Assembly: GCF_007896845.1 (NCBI RefSeq)
Contig: NZ_VOHS01000017.1
Span: forward strand, 58,669 to 122,668
Reading direction: 5' to 3'
Source of the DNA: Chitinophaga pinensis
GTDB taxonomy: Bacteria > Bacteroidota > Bacteroidia > Chitinophagales > Chitinophagaceae
DNA: 64,000 nucleotides
Under the pieces are notes generated by a model, which was given only the letters and a program-made list of their open reading frames with translations, was not told the origin of the DNA and did no database searches. This document shows, one piece after another, positions 17,341 to 26,296 of this stretch; positions within the stretch are counted from its first letter, which is position 1, and each line of letters starts with the position of its first letter. A program made the position numbers and the translations under genes.

Positions 17341-18447
17341 CTAAGATAACCCAATTAACTGTTTGAACTCCCAGTTCGTGTCCAGCACGACCATGGCGGA
17401 GGTATATCCCGGCGCTATTTTACCCAGTTCATTTGCACGTCCTGCTACCGTAGCCGGATACAGGGAAGCCATACGTAATGCCTCTTCCGGTAATATACAG
17501 GCAGCCTTGATACAGTTCAACACTCCCTTATGCATGGTCAATCTGGAACCAGCCAGTACGCCCTGAGCGTTATTATAGCGATCTGTTTCTTCTACGTAGA
17601 TATAGTCCCCTTCACTGGCCGCCACAACAGCATCTGTGATCAGGAAGAGTCTTTCTCCCATGATCTTTTTACTAACCCGCAAGGCGGCAAAATCCACGTG
17701 TATACCGTCGGGTACGATACTGGCATGTACGCTGGGGTGATCATAAATCGCTCCGACCAGACCCGGTGCCCGGTGCTGGAAAGGTGACATTGCGTTGAAT
17801 AGGTGTGTAGTGGTTGTAATACCGTTTTCGAATGACTGGTAGGCGGTGGTATAATCGGCGTTGCTATGACCTGCGGATATCAGTATTCCGGCATCCTGCA
17901 GTCTTTTGATCAGATCAGCGTCTACGCATTCGGGCGCCAGTGTCATCATTTTAATGATGCCTTCACCTTGTTTCAGCAACTCGTCTATATCAGCTGTTGA
18001 CGGGCGCCTGATATATTGCGGAAGGTGTGCGCCTTTCTTTTCGGCATTGATGAATGGTCCTTCCAGATGCAGCCCTAATACTCCCTGTCCGCCTTCCTGC
18101 CAATATTGGCGTACGGCTTCTATGGATTTGCTGATCACTTCGGAAGAATGTGTGGGAATGGTAGGCATGAAAAACGCTGCACCACCAGACTGGCAATACT
18201 CATAAGTGGCCTTTAAGGTGGCAACATCAGGTGTTAGCGGGAACAGCTTTCCGTTACCTCCATAAATCTGGAGATCAATAAATGCGGGGGCCAGAATATC
18301 GCCTTTCAGGTCGGTTAATTCCGCGTCTTCAGGTACCTGCGCCTGTGGCAGTACATGCTGAATGCGGCCATTTTCTGTGAGTACGGCATAGCCGTCAAGC
18401 CATAAGTCTCCTGTAAAGATCCGGGTGTTAATGTAAGCCCTAAGCAT
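17341..18447 (-). CDS. nagA: N-acetylglucosamine-6-phosphate deacetylase
   Basis: A 368-aa amidohydrolase-fold enzyme that converts GlcNAc-6-phosphate to glucosamine-6-phosphate and acetate, feeding amino-sugar recycling and chitin use. The metal-site motifs HLEGPFI near residue 128, SAGHSNADY near 190 and HLFNAM near 213 are present, with the catalytic Asp in FLITDAV near 270. The N-terminal DILAPAFIDLQIYGGNG replaces the more usual PGFID.H.HG, so the first metal His pair is absent, as in many NagA. It is followed by the GT39-like gene after 21 bp. Confidence 0.92.
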   Translation of the reverse strand: MLRAYINTRIFTGDLWLDGYAVLTENGRIQHVLPQAQVPEDAELTDLKGDILAPAFIDLQIYGGNGKLFPLTPDVATLKATYEYCQSGGAAFFMPTIPTHSSEVISKSIEAVRQYWQEGGQGVLGLHLEGPFINAEKKGAHLPQYIRRPSTADIDELLKQGEGIIKMMTLAPECVDADLIKRLQDAGILISAGHSNADYTTAYQSFENGITTTTHLFNAMSPFQHRAPGLVGAIYDHPSVHASIVPDGIHVDFAALRVSKKIMGERLFLITDAVVAASEGDYIYVEETDRYNNAQGVLAGSRLTMHKGVLNCIKAACILPEEALRMASLYPATVAGRANELGKIAPGYTSAMVVLDTNWEFKQLIGLS

Positions 18448-18516
18448 TGACTATGTTTTAATTATCTATAGATAACAGTCATAGTCAATACCGTTTGGCA
18501 TGCTTATGACTGTCGG

Positions 18517-18900
18517 TTACGCTTCATATAATTCCAGAGGTAAGCCGTCAGGGTCGGTAAAAAAGGTAAACCGTCTGCCGGTGTAGGGATCAATACGTAC
18601 AGGCTCGGGAGTTACATTATAAGTTGTAAGATGTGCTATTGCCTTTTCCAGGTTATCTACAGCGAAGGCCAGGTGCCTTAATCCTGCTGCTTCCGGTCCG
18701 CTGACTCTTTGCGGCGGATCGGGAAATGAAAACAATTCAATCACATAATACCCGTTCAACGCCAGGTCCAGCTTGTACGACCGGCGTTCCAGCCGGTATA
18801 CTTCGCGGATGATCCTGAGACCGAGTACTTCTGTATAAAAACGCTTGCTCTTTTCGTAATCGGAGCAAATGATTGCTATATGGTGTAGACCTTTTAACAT
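18517..18900 (-). CDS. VOC family protein (glyoxalase-like)
   Basis: A 127-aa vicinal-oxygen-chelate protein with the paired beta-alpha-beta-beta-beta modules. HHIAIICSDYEKSKRFYTEVLGL opens it, LRHLAFAVDNLEKAI marks the second module and FFTDPDGLPLELYE closes it. It resembles the YaeR/SMU1112-type lactoylglutathione-lyase-like group; the substrate is unknown. Its ATG shares one base with the stop of the upstream nitrilase-family gene, so the two are tightly coupled in one transcript. Confidence 0.88.
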   Translation of the reverse strand: MLKGLHHIAIICSDYEKSKRFYTEVLGLRIIREVYRLERRSYKLDLALNGYYVIELFSFPDPPQRVSGPEAAGLRHLAFAVDNLEKAIAHLTTYNVTPEPVRIDPYTGRRFTFFTDPDGLPLELYEA

Positions 18901-19694
18901 TAAAAAACCTGGAATTTATCTGCATCCTTCAGGAAAGGAAATTTACTTCTCACCTCTTCCAGGCGGGAGCGTTCAAGTGTAGTGGTAAAGACGTCTTCCT
19001 CATGTGATTTCCTGTAGATGATTTCACCCAGAGGATCGATCAGGCTGGAATCACCGCTGTGATAGATGTCATTACCATCGTTACCTACCCTGTTCACACC
19101 GATCGCATAACATTGATTTTCAATGGCACGTGCGTGAATTAATGTTTTCCATGGTGTGCTTCTGCGTTCAGGCCAGTTAGCCACGTTGATCAGCACATCA
19201 TATGCAGGTTCGCCGGTTTCAGGAGTAATTGCATTCCTTGACCACACCGGGAAACGCAGGTCATAACATACTGTCAGACATACTTTCCATCCTTTTACGG
19301 AGGCGATCAGGCGTTTATCACCCGCCTGATAGTGTTCATGCTCACCACCGAAACCAAACAGGTGACGTTTATTGTAAGTGCCATAAACACCGTTAGGCTG
19401 CATCCAGATCAGGCGGTTCCAATACTGGCCATCTTCTTCGATGATCAGACTTCCGGTCAGAATAATATTCTTTTCGGCTGCCTTCTGCTTCATCCACTGT
19501 ACTGCAGAACCGTCCATTTTTTGTGCCAGTCTTTCAGGAGCCATACTAAAGCCTGTGCTGAACATTTCCGGCAGCACTACTACTTCGGTTCTTTCCTTGA
19601 TTGAATCGATCTTTTCATCGAACATGCGAAGATTCGCTTCAATATTTTCCCAGTGCAGGTTAGGCTGTATCAGCGTTACTTTCAGATCTGACAT
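18900..19694 (-). CDS. Nitrilase-family amidohydrolase (omega-amidase/YafV-like)
   Basis: A 264-aa carbon-nitrogen hydrolase. The Glu-Lys-Cys catalytic triad is visible: Glu in VVLPEMFSTGFSM near residue 42, Lys in YNKRHLF near 108 and Cys in VCLTVCYDLRFP near 142. This combination resembles YafV/Nit2 omega-amidases that hydrolyse 2-oxoglutaramate-type damaged metabolites, the best functional guess. The translation overlaps the VOC gene by one base. Upstream, 170 bp of AT-rich sequence separates it from recX. Confidence 0.87.
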   Translation of the reverse strand: MSDLKVTLIQPNLHWENIEANLRMFDEKIDSIKERTEVVVLPEMFSTGFSMAPERLAQKMDGSAVQWMKQKAAEKNIILTGSLIIEEDGQYWNRLIWMQPNGVYGTYNKRHLFGFGGEHEHYQAGDKRLIASVKGWKVCLTVCYDLRFPVWSRNAITPETGEPAYDVLINVANWPERRSTPWKTLIHARAIENQCYAIGVNRVGNDGNDIYHSGDSSLIDPLGEIIYRKSHEEDVFTTTLERSRLEEVRSKFPFLKDADKFQVF

Positions 19695-19863
19695 TGTTGG
19701 TCAATTAGGAATTAAAAATTGGGCATTAAGAGTGCTTGGTAATGTGCATTAAAAAGATGCAGGGGTTTTCCATGCATCATGCTGACCTATTAACCCTTAA
19801 TTGCAAATTATGATTTGCAAATTACGATGACTTCGTTTAAAAAGTATGAAAATTATACACCGG

Positions 19864-20325
19864 CTAATCCCCTCCTTTTGCGATTTGTTCAACGGCGTCC
19901 TGTATAAACTCGGGTTCGTACCCTTTTTGCAGGAGATATTGGATCGTTTTATACTTCCTTTTAAGATATTGTTCTCCCTTCAGGGATGCATATTTCTTTT
20001 CGGCGAGGGTATAAAGGGTCTTATCATAATCTTCCGCATCGATCTCATCCATGCCTTTTTTTATGCAATACGCCGATACCTGACGCTGTTTCAGTTCCAT
20101 CTGTATCTTCTTGCGTCCCCATTGTTTCAGGCGAAATTTACCACCTGCAAACGCTTTGGCAAAGCGTTCCTCATTCAGGAAGTTATCGGCAATCAGGGCG
20201 GCGATTGCCTCATCCACCTCTTCGCCTCTTAATCCGAGTTCAAAACATTTGCTTTTCACCTCGCTGTGGCAACGTTCCTGGTAGGCACAGTAGTGACGCA
20301 GTTTCAGTATTGCGGAAGCTATCAT
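19864..20325 (-). CDS. recX: Regulatory protein RecX
   Basis: A 153-aa helical protein of the RecX family, which binds RecA filaments and limits recombination activity. Three-helix repeats are visible: LRHYCAYQERCHSEVKSKCFE with LGLRGEEVDEAIAALIADNFLNEERFAKAFAGGKF, then GRKKIQMELKQRQVSAYCIKKGM, and YLLQKGYEPEFIQDAVEQI at the end. Length and repeat order are normal. recA is not in the window. The gene lies downstream of the helicase terminator and probably has its own promoter. Confidence 0.9.
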   Translation of the reverse strand: MIASAILKLRHYCAYQERCHSEVKSKCFELGLRGEEVDEAIAALIADNFLNEERFAKAFAGGKFRLKQWGRKKIQMELKQRQVSAYCIKKGMDEIDAEDYDKTLYTLAEKKYASLKGEQYLKRKYKTIQYLLQKGYEPEFIQDAVEQIAKGGD

Positions 20326-20336
20326 TCTGTATAAAG

Positions 20337-20375
20337 AAAAACTGCAAGAGACGGGTTATCCCCTTCTCTTGCAGT
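20337..20375 (-). terminator. Terminator after the UvrD/PcrA helicase gene
   Basis: An 11-bp stem ACTGCAAGAGA/TCTCTTGCAGT (20341-20351 with 20365-20375) is followed on the minus strand by TTTTTC. It lies 15 bp past the helicase stop. Confidence 0.85.
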
Positions 20376-20389
20376 CAGTTATAGTGCAG

Positions 20390-22741
20390 TTATTTTTTTA
20401 CGATCATCAGGCGCGCGTAGTTCAGCATGATCTTCTTTTCGCCACCTGCCTTCGGGAAGTTTACTGTAGCTACCCGATTGTTCATAGGGCCGTCCATCGT
20501 GGTAATGGTACCGAAACCGAACTTCTGGTGTTCTACTTCCATTCCGGCTTCCATAGTAGCCGGGTCGTCCGGTGCGAAGTTAGGAGAAGGGACGTGCGTA
20601 CTTGGGGCTGCCGTCTGCATAGGTCTTGGTGCCGGACGCGGACCAGCTGGTTGCTGGCCGGATGACGGCGTTTTCTTCTGCATGCGGTCGAACATATTGC
20701 CACCACCGCTGTTACCCCACAGACCGCCACCGTTGTTGATCGGACTACGGTTTACGCCACTGCCACCGGCATAGCTGCGGTCAATGTATTTTTCCGGCAT
20801 TTCTTCGAGGAAACGGCTGGATTCATTATTTACCAGTTGACCGAAACGATAACGGCTGTTAGCATATGTCAGGAACAGACGGGACTTGGCGCGTGTGATC
20901 ACTACATAGAACAGGCGGCGTTCTTCTTCCAGTTCTTCCCTTGAATTGATGGAAAGGCCACTTGGGAAGAGGTTTTCTTCCAGTCCTACGGAGAATACTA
21001 CCGGAAATTCCAGTCCTTTTGCGGCGTGGATAGTCATCAGTTTCACTACATCGCTGTCTGCATCATCGCCTTTATCGGCGTCTGTCAGCAGTGTGATCTG
21101 TTGCAGATAGCTACCGAGGGATTTTTCAGCTTCCAGCAGTTCACCGTCTTCTGTGGGCGTTTCGGTGAATTCTTTGATGGAGTTCAGTAATTCCTGTATG
21201 TTCTCGTAACGGGCGAGGCCTTCTGTTGTTTTATCGTTGAACAGTTCCTTTACGATATTGGTAGACTTACCAACCTGTAAAGCAATGTCATAAGCATTGT
21301 GTTTACCCAGCATTGCCTGGAAACTACGGATCATGATCACAAAGCCTTCAATGGCTTCGAGGGTACCGCTCTTAAATCCGAACTCGCGCGCTCTTTCCAG
21401 TACATTCCAGAAAGTGATATTCTGGTCGTTGGCGATTACGGTGCATTTATCAACAGTGGTTTTACCGATACCGCGTACAGGGTAGTTGATAATACGTTTC
21501 AGACTTTCTTCTTCCTGTGGATTGGTTACAATGCGCAGGTAGGCGATGAAGTCTTTGATCTCTTTACGCTGGTAGAAGGACAGGCCACCGAAGATGCGGT
21601 AAGGAATCGCTTTACGGCGCAGGTTTTCTTCAAATGCGCGGCTTTGTGCGTTCGTACGGTAGAGGATGGCGAAGTCTCTGTTGGCGTAGTGGTTACGCAA
21701 TTTTTGTTCTGCGATGGTATCTGCGACGAACTTACCTTCCTCATTATCTGTCATAGTACGCACCAGCTTGATCTTTTCACCGTCTGCATTATCTGTCCAG
21801 AGGTTCTTTTCGATCTGTCCTTTGTTATTGGCAATAACTTCGTTGGCTACGTTCAGGATGGACTTGGTAGAGCGGTAGTTCTGTTCCAGTTTTACCACTT
21901 TTGCATCGTCGTAGTCTTTTTCAAACTGGAGGATGTTCTGGATGGTAGCACCACGGAAGGAATAGATACTTTGTGCATCGTCGCCTACCACGCAGATATT
22001 TTCGTGGGCGGCACCGAGCAGTTTGATGATCTCGTACTGAGCCGGGTTGGTATCCTGGTACTCATCGATCATGATATATTTGAACTTGTGCTGGTATTTG
22101 TGCAGTACTTCAGGGAAGCTTTTCAGCAGCTGGTACATTTTGAAGAGCAGGTCATCAAAGTCCATGGCGCCGTTTTTAAAACAGCGTTTCGCGTACATAT
22201 CGTACAGCTTACCTGTCATCGGCCTGTTGGCGCGCATATCTTCCTGCTGTACGGCATAGTCATGCTGATACTCTTCAGGCCCCATAAGGCTGTTTTTAGC
22301 CGCGGAAATGCGGTTATATACCAAATTAGGCTTGTAGTGCTTATCATCCAGATTCTGCTCGTTTATGATGGTTTTAAGCACACTTTTCGCGTCGTCAGAA
22401 TCGTAGATTGTAAAATCGTTGGGGTAACCGAGCCGGTGTGCTTCTGCGCGGAGCAGTCGGGCAAACACGGAGTGGAAGGTACCAATGTAGAGGTTACGTG
22501 CTTCTGTACCGCCAAGGATCTTTTCCACACGTTCCTTCATTTCACGGGCTGCCTTATTTGTAAATGTCAGCGAAAGGATATTAAACGCGTCTACCCCGTT
22601 ACGCATCAGGTGTGCGATACGGGTGGTCAACACTTTCGTTTTACCGGAGCCTGCGCCTGCAACGATCATTAATGGACCATTAATGTGTGCTACTGCCAGA
22701 CGCTGTTGCTCGTTCAGTTCATCTAAATAATTTGCCTTCAT
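20390..22741 (-). CDS. pcrA: UvrD/PcrA family ATP-dependent DNA helicase
   Basis: A 783-aa superfamily 1A helicase acting in repair and replication-transcription conflict. Motifs in order: Q-motif LNEQQRLAVAH, Walker A VAGAGSGKT near residue 30, LTFTNKAAREM, Walker B IDEYQDTNPAQYE near 225, GDDAQSIYSFRGA near 255, YRTNAQSRAFEE, and MTIHAAKGLEFPVVF near 565. A low-complexity Gly/Pro/Asn stretch (about 660-715) precedes a C-terminal Tudor-like segment with KFGFGTITTMDG, the RNA polymerase-binding region in PcrA. That C-terminus supports PcrA over Rep. Confidence 0.92.
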   Translation of the reverse strand: MKANYLDELNEQQRLAVAHINGPLMIVAGAGSGKTKVLTTRIAHLMRNGVDAFNILSLTFTNKAAREMKERVEKILGGTEARNLYIGTFHSVFARLLRAEAHRLGYPNDFTIYDSDDAKSVLKTIINEQNLDDKHYKPNLVYNRISAAKNSLMGPEEYQHDYAVQQEDMRANRPMTGKLYDMYAKRCFKNGAMDFDDLLFKMYQLLKSFPEVLHKYQHKFKYIMIDEYQDTNPAQYEIIKLLGAAHENICVVGDDAQSIYSFRGATIQNILQFEKDYDDAKVVKLEQNYRSTKSILNVANEVIANNKGQIEKNLWTDNADGEKIKLVRTMTDNEEGKFVADTIAEQKLRNHYANRDFAILYRTNAQSRAFEENLRRKAIPYRIFGGLSFYQRKEIKDFIAYLRIVTNPQEEESLKRIINYPVRGIGKTTVDKCTVIANDQNITFWNVLERAREFGFKSGTLEAIEGFVIMIRSFQAMLGKHNAYDIALQVGKSTNIVKELFNDKTTEGLARYENIQELLNSIKEFTETPTEDGELLEAEKSLGSYLQQITLLTDADKGDDADSDVVKLMTIHAAKGLEFPVVFSVGLEENLFPSGLSINSREELEEERRLFYVVITRAKSRLFLTYANSRYRFGQLVNNESSRFLEEMPEKYIDRSYAGGSGVNRSPINNGGGLWGNSGGGNMFDRMQKKTPSSGQQPAGPRPAPRPMQTAAPSTHVPSPNFAPDDPATMEAGMEVEHQKFGFGTITTMDGPMNNRVATVNFPKAGGEKKIMLNYARLMIVKK

Positions 22742-22872
22742 TCTCTTTATAAAAATCCCTGATCTGCATCAGGAAATGATGTTTGAATATTTAAAAGGGA
22801 AGGCATAAAAGTACGAAAGAATGAAGAAAGGGAGAAAAGGAAATCCCTCTCCCCCTTTTTCAAAAGGGGTTA

Positions 22873-23373
22873 TTAATATCTTGCTATACGGGACTTCAAC
22901 ATTTTACGCGCGAAATGGATCCGGCTTTTAACGGTACCCAAAGGCTCATTCAGCATGGCAGCTATTTCGTAATATTTATATCCTTCAAAATAAAGCATGA
23001 AAGGTTGTTTAAATATCACGGGCAGATTATATACTGCCATATGAACATCTTTTATACGCAGGTTGGTTTCTGCTGCATTGCCGATGCTGGGTTGCTGTTG
23101 GTGTAATAAGAATTCTCCTGCGGAATTGTCGAGCAGGCGGAACTGCCTGTTACCACGACGGTAGTTGTTGATAAAGATATTACGCATAATGGTATACAAC
23201 CATGCTCTGATATTTGTACCGGCGAGGTACTTATCACGGTTGGCCAGTGCGCGGAAAAGCGTTTCCTGATAAAGGTCTTTCGCTGATTCTGAATCTTTCG
23301 TTAAGGTAACTGCATACGGTCTGAGAAAATCCGCATTTCCCAGTAACAACGTATTGAAATCTGAGGATGACAT
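22873..23373 (-). CDS. ECF-type RNA polymerase sigma factor
   Basis: A 166-aa sigma-70 family factor with only regions 2 and 4, the ECF layout. Region 2 is seen in ESAKDLYQETLFRALANRDKY and IRAWLYTIMRNIFINNYRR; region 4 is FMLYFEGYKYYEIAAMLNEPLGTVKSRIHFARKML. No anti-sigma gene is adjacent, so its control is unclear. A long non-coding stretch of about 730 bp lies upstream, longer than any other leader here. Confidence 0.93.
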   Translation of the reverse strand: MSSSDFNTLLLGNADFLRPYAVTLTKDSESAKDLYQETLFRALANRDKYLAGTNIRAWLYTIMRNIFINNYRRGNRQFRLLDNSAGEFLLHQQQPSIGNAAETNLRIKDVHMAVYNLPVIFKQPFMLYFEGYKYYEIAAMLNEPLGTVKSRIHFARKMLKSRIARY

Positions 23374-24031
23374 AATGGTGATCGTTTAAGCATCTGAAAT
23401 AATTGTTGATTCAGCTGATAAACCTGCTTTAAGGGAAACAGTCGTTTATGTAAATGTTGATTATCATATGTAAGGGTATTAGTTACTTAAAATGGTTATG
23501 TTAGTTAGTCAGTTAGTCTTGTACGTAGAATGAACATTCGAATGATACTGGGGGAATCAAATCTTAAAGGCTGCTTTCTCAAACGGAAGTACACATACAC
23601 ATTTCTCTTTTTGGATATTACAAAGACAATTACTTTTCACGATCGCCATCGGACATACTTCGCTCCTGACTTTTCTGAAAAGCCCTGACGATTCCACCTT
23701 ATTATGTGAGGTGTTTCCATGATTGTACTTTTTGGTTAAGCGTACTGGGGTACTGTTTGTAACTTTTCTTAAGGTCCTTTAACTTGTTTGTTTTCTTAAC
23801 TTTCTCGACGATTGTTTTCTATCCCGATTGTTTAGTATCTGACGGTTAAACGCGCAATTAGTGTTCTCTTAGTTTTTCTATTTCTTTGGGTACATCAAAT
23901 ACTTAAACACACACACATCTGAATATGCTAAATACAATACGAACTAACATTCAACTGACTGACTCTTAACACAATTTAACGAAAGCAATTGTATTTACCA
24001 AAAAAACAAGGTGGTATAACATATAAATAAT
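23374..24031. other. Long non-coding region upstream of the sigma factor
   Basis: About 660 bp with no ORF of coding character, no exact TAnnTTTG element near the sigma start, and no strong hairpin. T-rich tracts such as CTTTTTGGTTAAG and TTTGTTTTCTTAAC occur around 23720-23800. It may be a long 5' leader or hold an unrecognised RNA; nothing firm is visible. Confidence 0.5.
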
Positions 24032-24074
24032 AAACGCTGATTATCACCGGCTTAAACCGGGAAAATCAGCGTTT
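24032..24074 (-). terminator. Terminator after rpiB
   Basis: An 11-bp outer stem AAACGCTGATT/AATCAGCGTTT with an inner CCGG/CCGG stem. On the minus strand it is followed by TATTATTTATATG. It lies 30 bp past the rpiB stop. Confidence 0.8.
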
Positions 24075-24104
24075 GATATTATACACTCTGAGTGGTATAA
24101 AAAA

Positions 24105-24566
24105 CTATAAACAGGCGATCTTTCTCACCCTGTTTTCATGACGGCCACCTTCAAACGGTGTATCAATGAATACATCTACCATTTGCTTAGCAACAGCATC
24201 ATCTACAAATCTGGCCGGAATACAAAGTACATTGGCGTTATTGTGAGAACGCGCCAGACGTGATAACTCTTCGCCCCAACAGATAGCTGCGCGTATACCC
24301 TGATGTTTATTAGCCGTAATGGCTACGCCATTACCACTACCACATACCAGTATACCGAACGCGGCCTGCTCACGTTCAACCAGTGTTGCGACAGGATGCG
24401 CAAAGTCAGGATAATCAGCCGAGTCTTTTGAATGTGCACCTACGTCTTTTACCTTCAGACCTTTTCCTTCCAGATAAGAAATAATCTCCTCTTTATATTC
24501 AAATCCCGCATGATCAGAGCCAATGGCTACCGGCAGCGTAAGATTAAATAGTGGTTGTGATGCCAT
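24105..24566 (-). CDS. rpiB: Ribose-5-phosphate isomerase B
   Basis: A 153-aa enzyme of the LacA/RpiB family that interconverts ribose-5-phosphate and ribulose-5-phosphate in the pentose phosphate pathway. The family signature GSDHAGFEYKEEI (Asp and His of the phosphate site) begins near residue 17. GILVCGSGNGVAITANK near 90 contains the active-site Cys and loop, and ARSHNNANVLCIPAR follows. A real gene of usual length, transcribed between its own terminator and the tatC gene upstream. Confidence 0.95.
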   Translation of the reverse strand: MASQPLFNLTLPVAIGSDHAGFEYKEEIISYLEGKGLKVKDVGAHSKDSADYPDFAHPVATLVEREQAAFGILVCGSGNGVAITANKHQGIRAAICWGEELSRLARSHNNANVLCIPARFVDDAVAKQMVDVFIDTPFEGGRHENRVRKIACL

Positions 24567-24610
24567 AAAACAAAAATTTAAATAGTGAAGTGGAAGTTAC
24601 AGAAAGCACA

Positions 24611-24650
24611 ACGCGGAATATCCTGTTTAATAACAAAGGACATTCCGCGT
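24611..24650 (-). terminator. Probable terminator after tatC
   Basis: A 13-bp stem with one mismatch (ACGCGGAAT..TCC against GGA..ATTCCGCGT), 26 bp past the tatC stop. T-richness is better on the plus-strand side, so its efficiency on the minus strand is uncertain. Confidence 0.55.
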
Positions 24651-24676
24651 CTGTTTTATATTTTATCAGCGTCAGA

Positions 24677-25528
24677 TCAAGACCATTCTTCTGCTTCTTT
24701 CTCTGCCTGCTCCATTCCTTTCAGCGCTCTGCCCGAAATATATATGCTAATTTCGTATAAAAGATACAATGGTGTAAATACAATCAACTGGTCTATTACA
24801 TCCGGCGGCGTAATTACCGCTGCCAGTACCAGTATTACAACGATGGCGTGCCTGCGGTAAGTACGAAGGAACGTCGGTGTGATAAATCCGATTTTCGTCA
24901 GGAAGAACACCAGTACAGGCAATTCAAACAGAATACCCATACCCAGTACGATCTGTGACATCAATCCGAAGTAATCATCTATGAAGAACTGGTTAACAGC
25001 CCTGTCTGTAACGGTATAACCTGCCAGGAAGTTGATCGTGAAAGGCGCCATCAGGAAATAACTGAAAGCGATACCCATGAAAAACTGGAAAGATACCCAG
25101 AAGATCACCCCACGTGCACCTTTCAGTTCACGCTCTTTCAATGCTGGTTTTATAAAGCTCCAGAATTCCCAGAAGATATATGGGAAAGCTACTACCAGAC
25201 CAAATATAAATGCCAGTTTGAACTGCAACATTACCTGTCCTACGAGGATGTGGTTCTGAAACACAATAGGTACCGGCGTGATACAAAGCTTATCCCCCAG
25301 ACCAACAAGGTGCCCCAGTTTACATAAAGCAACATAAGAAGGGAAGGTTGGGTTGGTGGGTCCGAAGATGACATCATCCAATATCTCCTTTGTATAAACA
25401 AAGCCGAAGATGCTCACCACTATCAGCGCAATGATCGAACGCACTATATGCCAGCGCAGGTCTTCCAGGTGGTCAAAGAAAGACATCTCTGCCTTTTCCT
25501 CGTTATTCGAAAAAATTTTCTTGAACAT
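24677..25528 (-). CDS. tatC: Sec-independent protein translocase TatC
   Basis: A 283-aa inner-membrane protein with six helices, the signal-peptide receptor of the twin-arginine export system. FFDHLEDLRWHIVRS near residue 20 is the conserved cytoplasmic TatC motif with the Glu and Arg-rich pair, and FGLVVAFPYIFWEFWSFIKPALKERE near 130 carries the P-x-x-F-x-x-W-x-F-x-x-P-A-L signature. No tatA/tatB gene is adjacent, so the rest of the translocase must lie elsewhere. A TATATTTG promoter element sits about 42 nt upstream. Confidence 0.95.
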   Translation of the reverse strand: MFKKIFSNNEEKAEMSFFDHLEDLRWHIVRSIIALIVVSIFGFVYTKEILDDVIFGPTNPTFPSYVALCKLGHLVGLGDKLCITPVPIVFQNHILVGQVMLQFKLAFIFGLVVAFPYIFWEFWSFIKPALKERELKGARGVIFWVSFQFFMGIAFSYFLMAPFTINFLAGYTVTDRAVNQFFIDDYFGLMSQIVLGMGILFELPVLVFFLTKIGFITPTFLRTYRRHAIVVILVLAAVITPPDVIDQLIVFTPLYLLYEISIYISGRALKGMEQAEKEAEEWS

Positions 25529-25570
25529 ATCAGTTAGTCGGACTGTGATTATTTTTTATGCTAAGGAGCA

Positions 25571-25578
25571 CAAATATA
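25571..25578 (-). promoter_or_regulatory. -7 element of the tatC promoter
   Basis: The minus strand reads TATATTTG, an exact TAnnTTTG match, 42 nt before the tatC ATG. T/G-rich sequence lies upstream, but no clear -33 box. Confidence 0.5.
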
Positions 25579-26296
25579 GCTGTTGCTTCCAACAAAATAG
25601 AGCAACTACCCCTATTAGTAGAAAGTTTTAAGCGAATTTAAAGGTATATACGCAAGCTTCCGGGAGACCGGTCACTATCGCTACCTGCCTGCTGTACGTC
25701 TGTCTTAACTATTGATGATGAAAAAACGCCGCAAACCGGCAGGTGATAAAGAGAAAGAATATATATAATGAACTTTGAGGTAGGTACAAAAAAAGAGCCA
25801 GCCCGAGAAGAATCAAGAGCCGGCCTTTCATCCATTGTTTGTTAACCCCAAAAAAGTTGAATTCGAGAATGTCTTTGTTTCCAGATTCACTTTGCATCCG
25901 ATTGATGGCAAGCTTTCAAGATGTTCGTGTTTCTGGTTACTTTTAAATTTCTATCACAAAAATAGAAAGAAATATGTTATTATCAATGTTGTAACAATTT
26001 TTTTTACATCCTTTTAACAAAAATCAAATCATTGTGTTACATCATCTGTAGCAAATGTATAAAATTCGTGTTAAATCCCTACTACTTTTTTTAAATCGTT
26101 TTAGCAGGGGCGATGCTAATCCATCCGCGAAGCGTCTCATTCACTCTGCAAATATATTAAAAAAAATATCACAATATCAACTATTGATTTCTTTTCTTTT
26201 ATAAAAAATTAGTAAGCTCTCCTAAATTGTTGAAAAATAAGCAACTAAAACTTCATATCTCATAGATAAAAAAGTTTAATTTAACTTGAAATGTAA
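25579..26296. other. AT-rich intergenic region
   Basis: About 700 bp between tatC and the CNNM-type gene. Two overlapping minus-strand frames of 62-65 codons exist at 25638-25897; one would encode a hydrophobic helix, but neither has clear support. From about 25930 to 26290 the sequence is very AT-rich with no hairpin or repeat that I can support. Confidence 0.45.

Noticed and set aside
21299..22672. 457-codon plus-strand ORF opposite the UvrD/PcrA gene
   Set aside because: It is the antisense shadow of the helicase gene, which has all SF1 motifs; the plus-strand translation has no recognisable domain.
25776..25835. Terminator-like GCCGGCTCTT/GGCTGGCTCTTTTTTT segment
   Set aside because: The GGCTCTT copies are direct repeats, not inverted, so they do not form a stem.
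25638..25897. Two overlapping minus-strand ORFs of 62-65 codons downstream of the CNNM-type gene
   Set aside because: They overlap in different frames; neither has a domain, and the hydrophobic segment in one comes from T-rich sequence. Left as intergenic.
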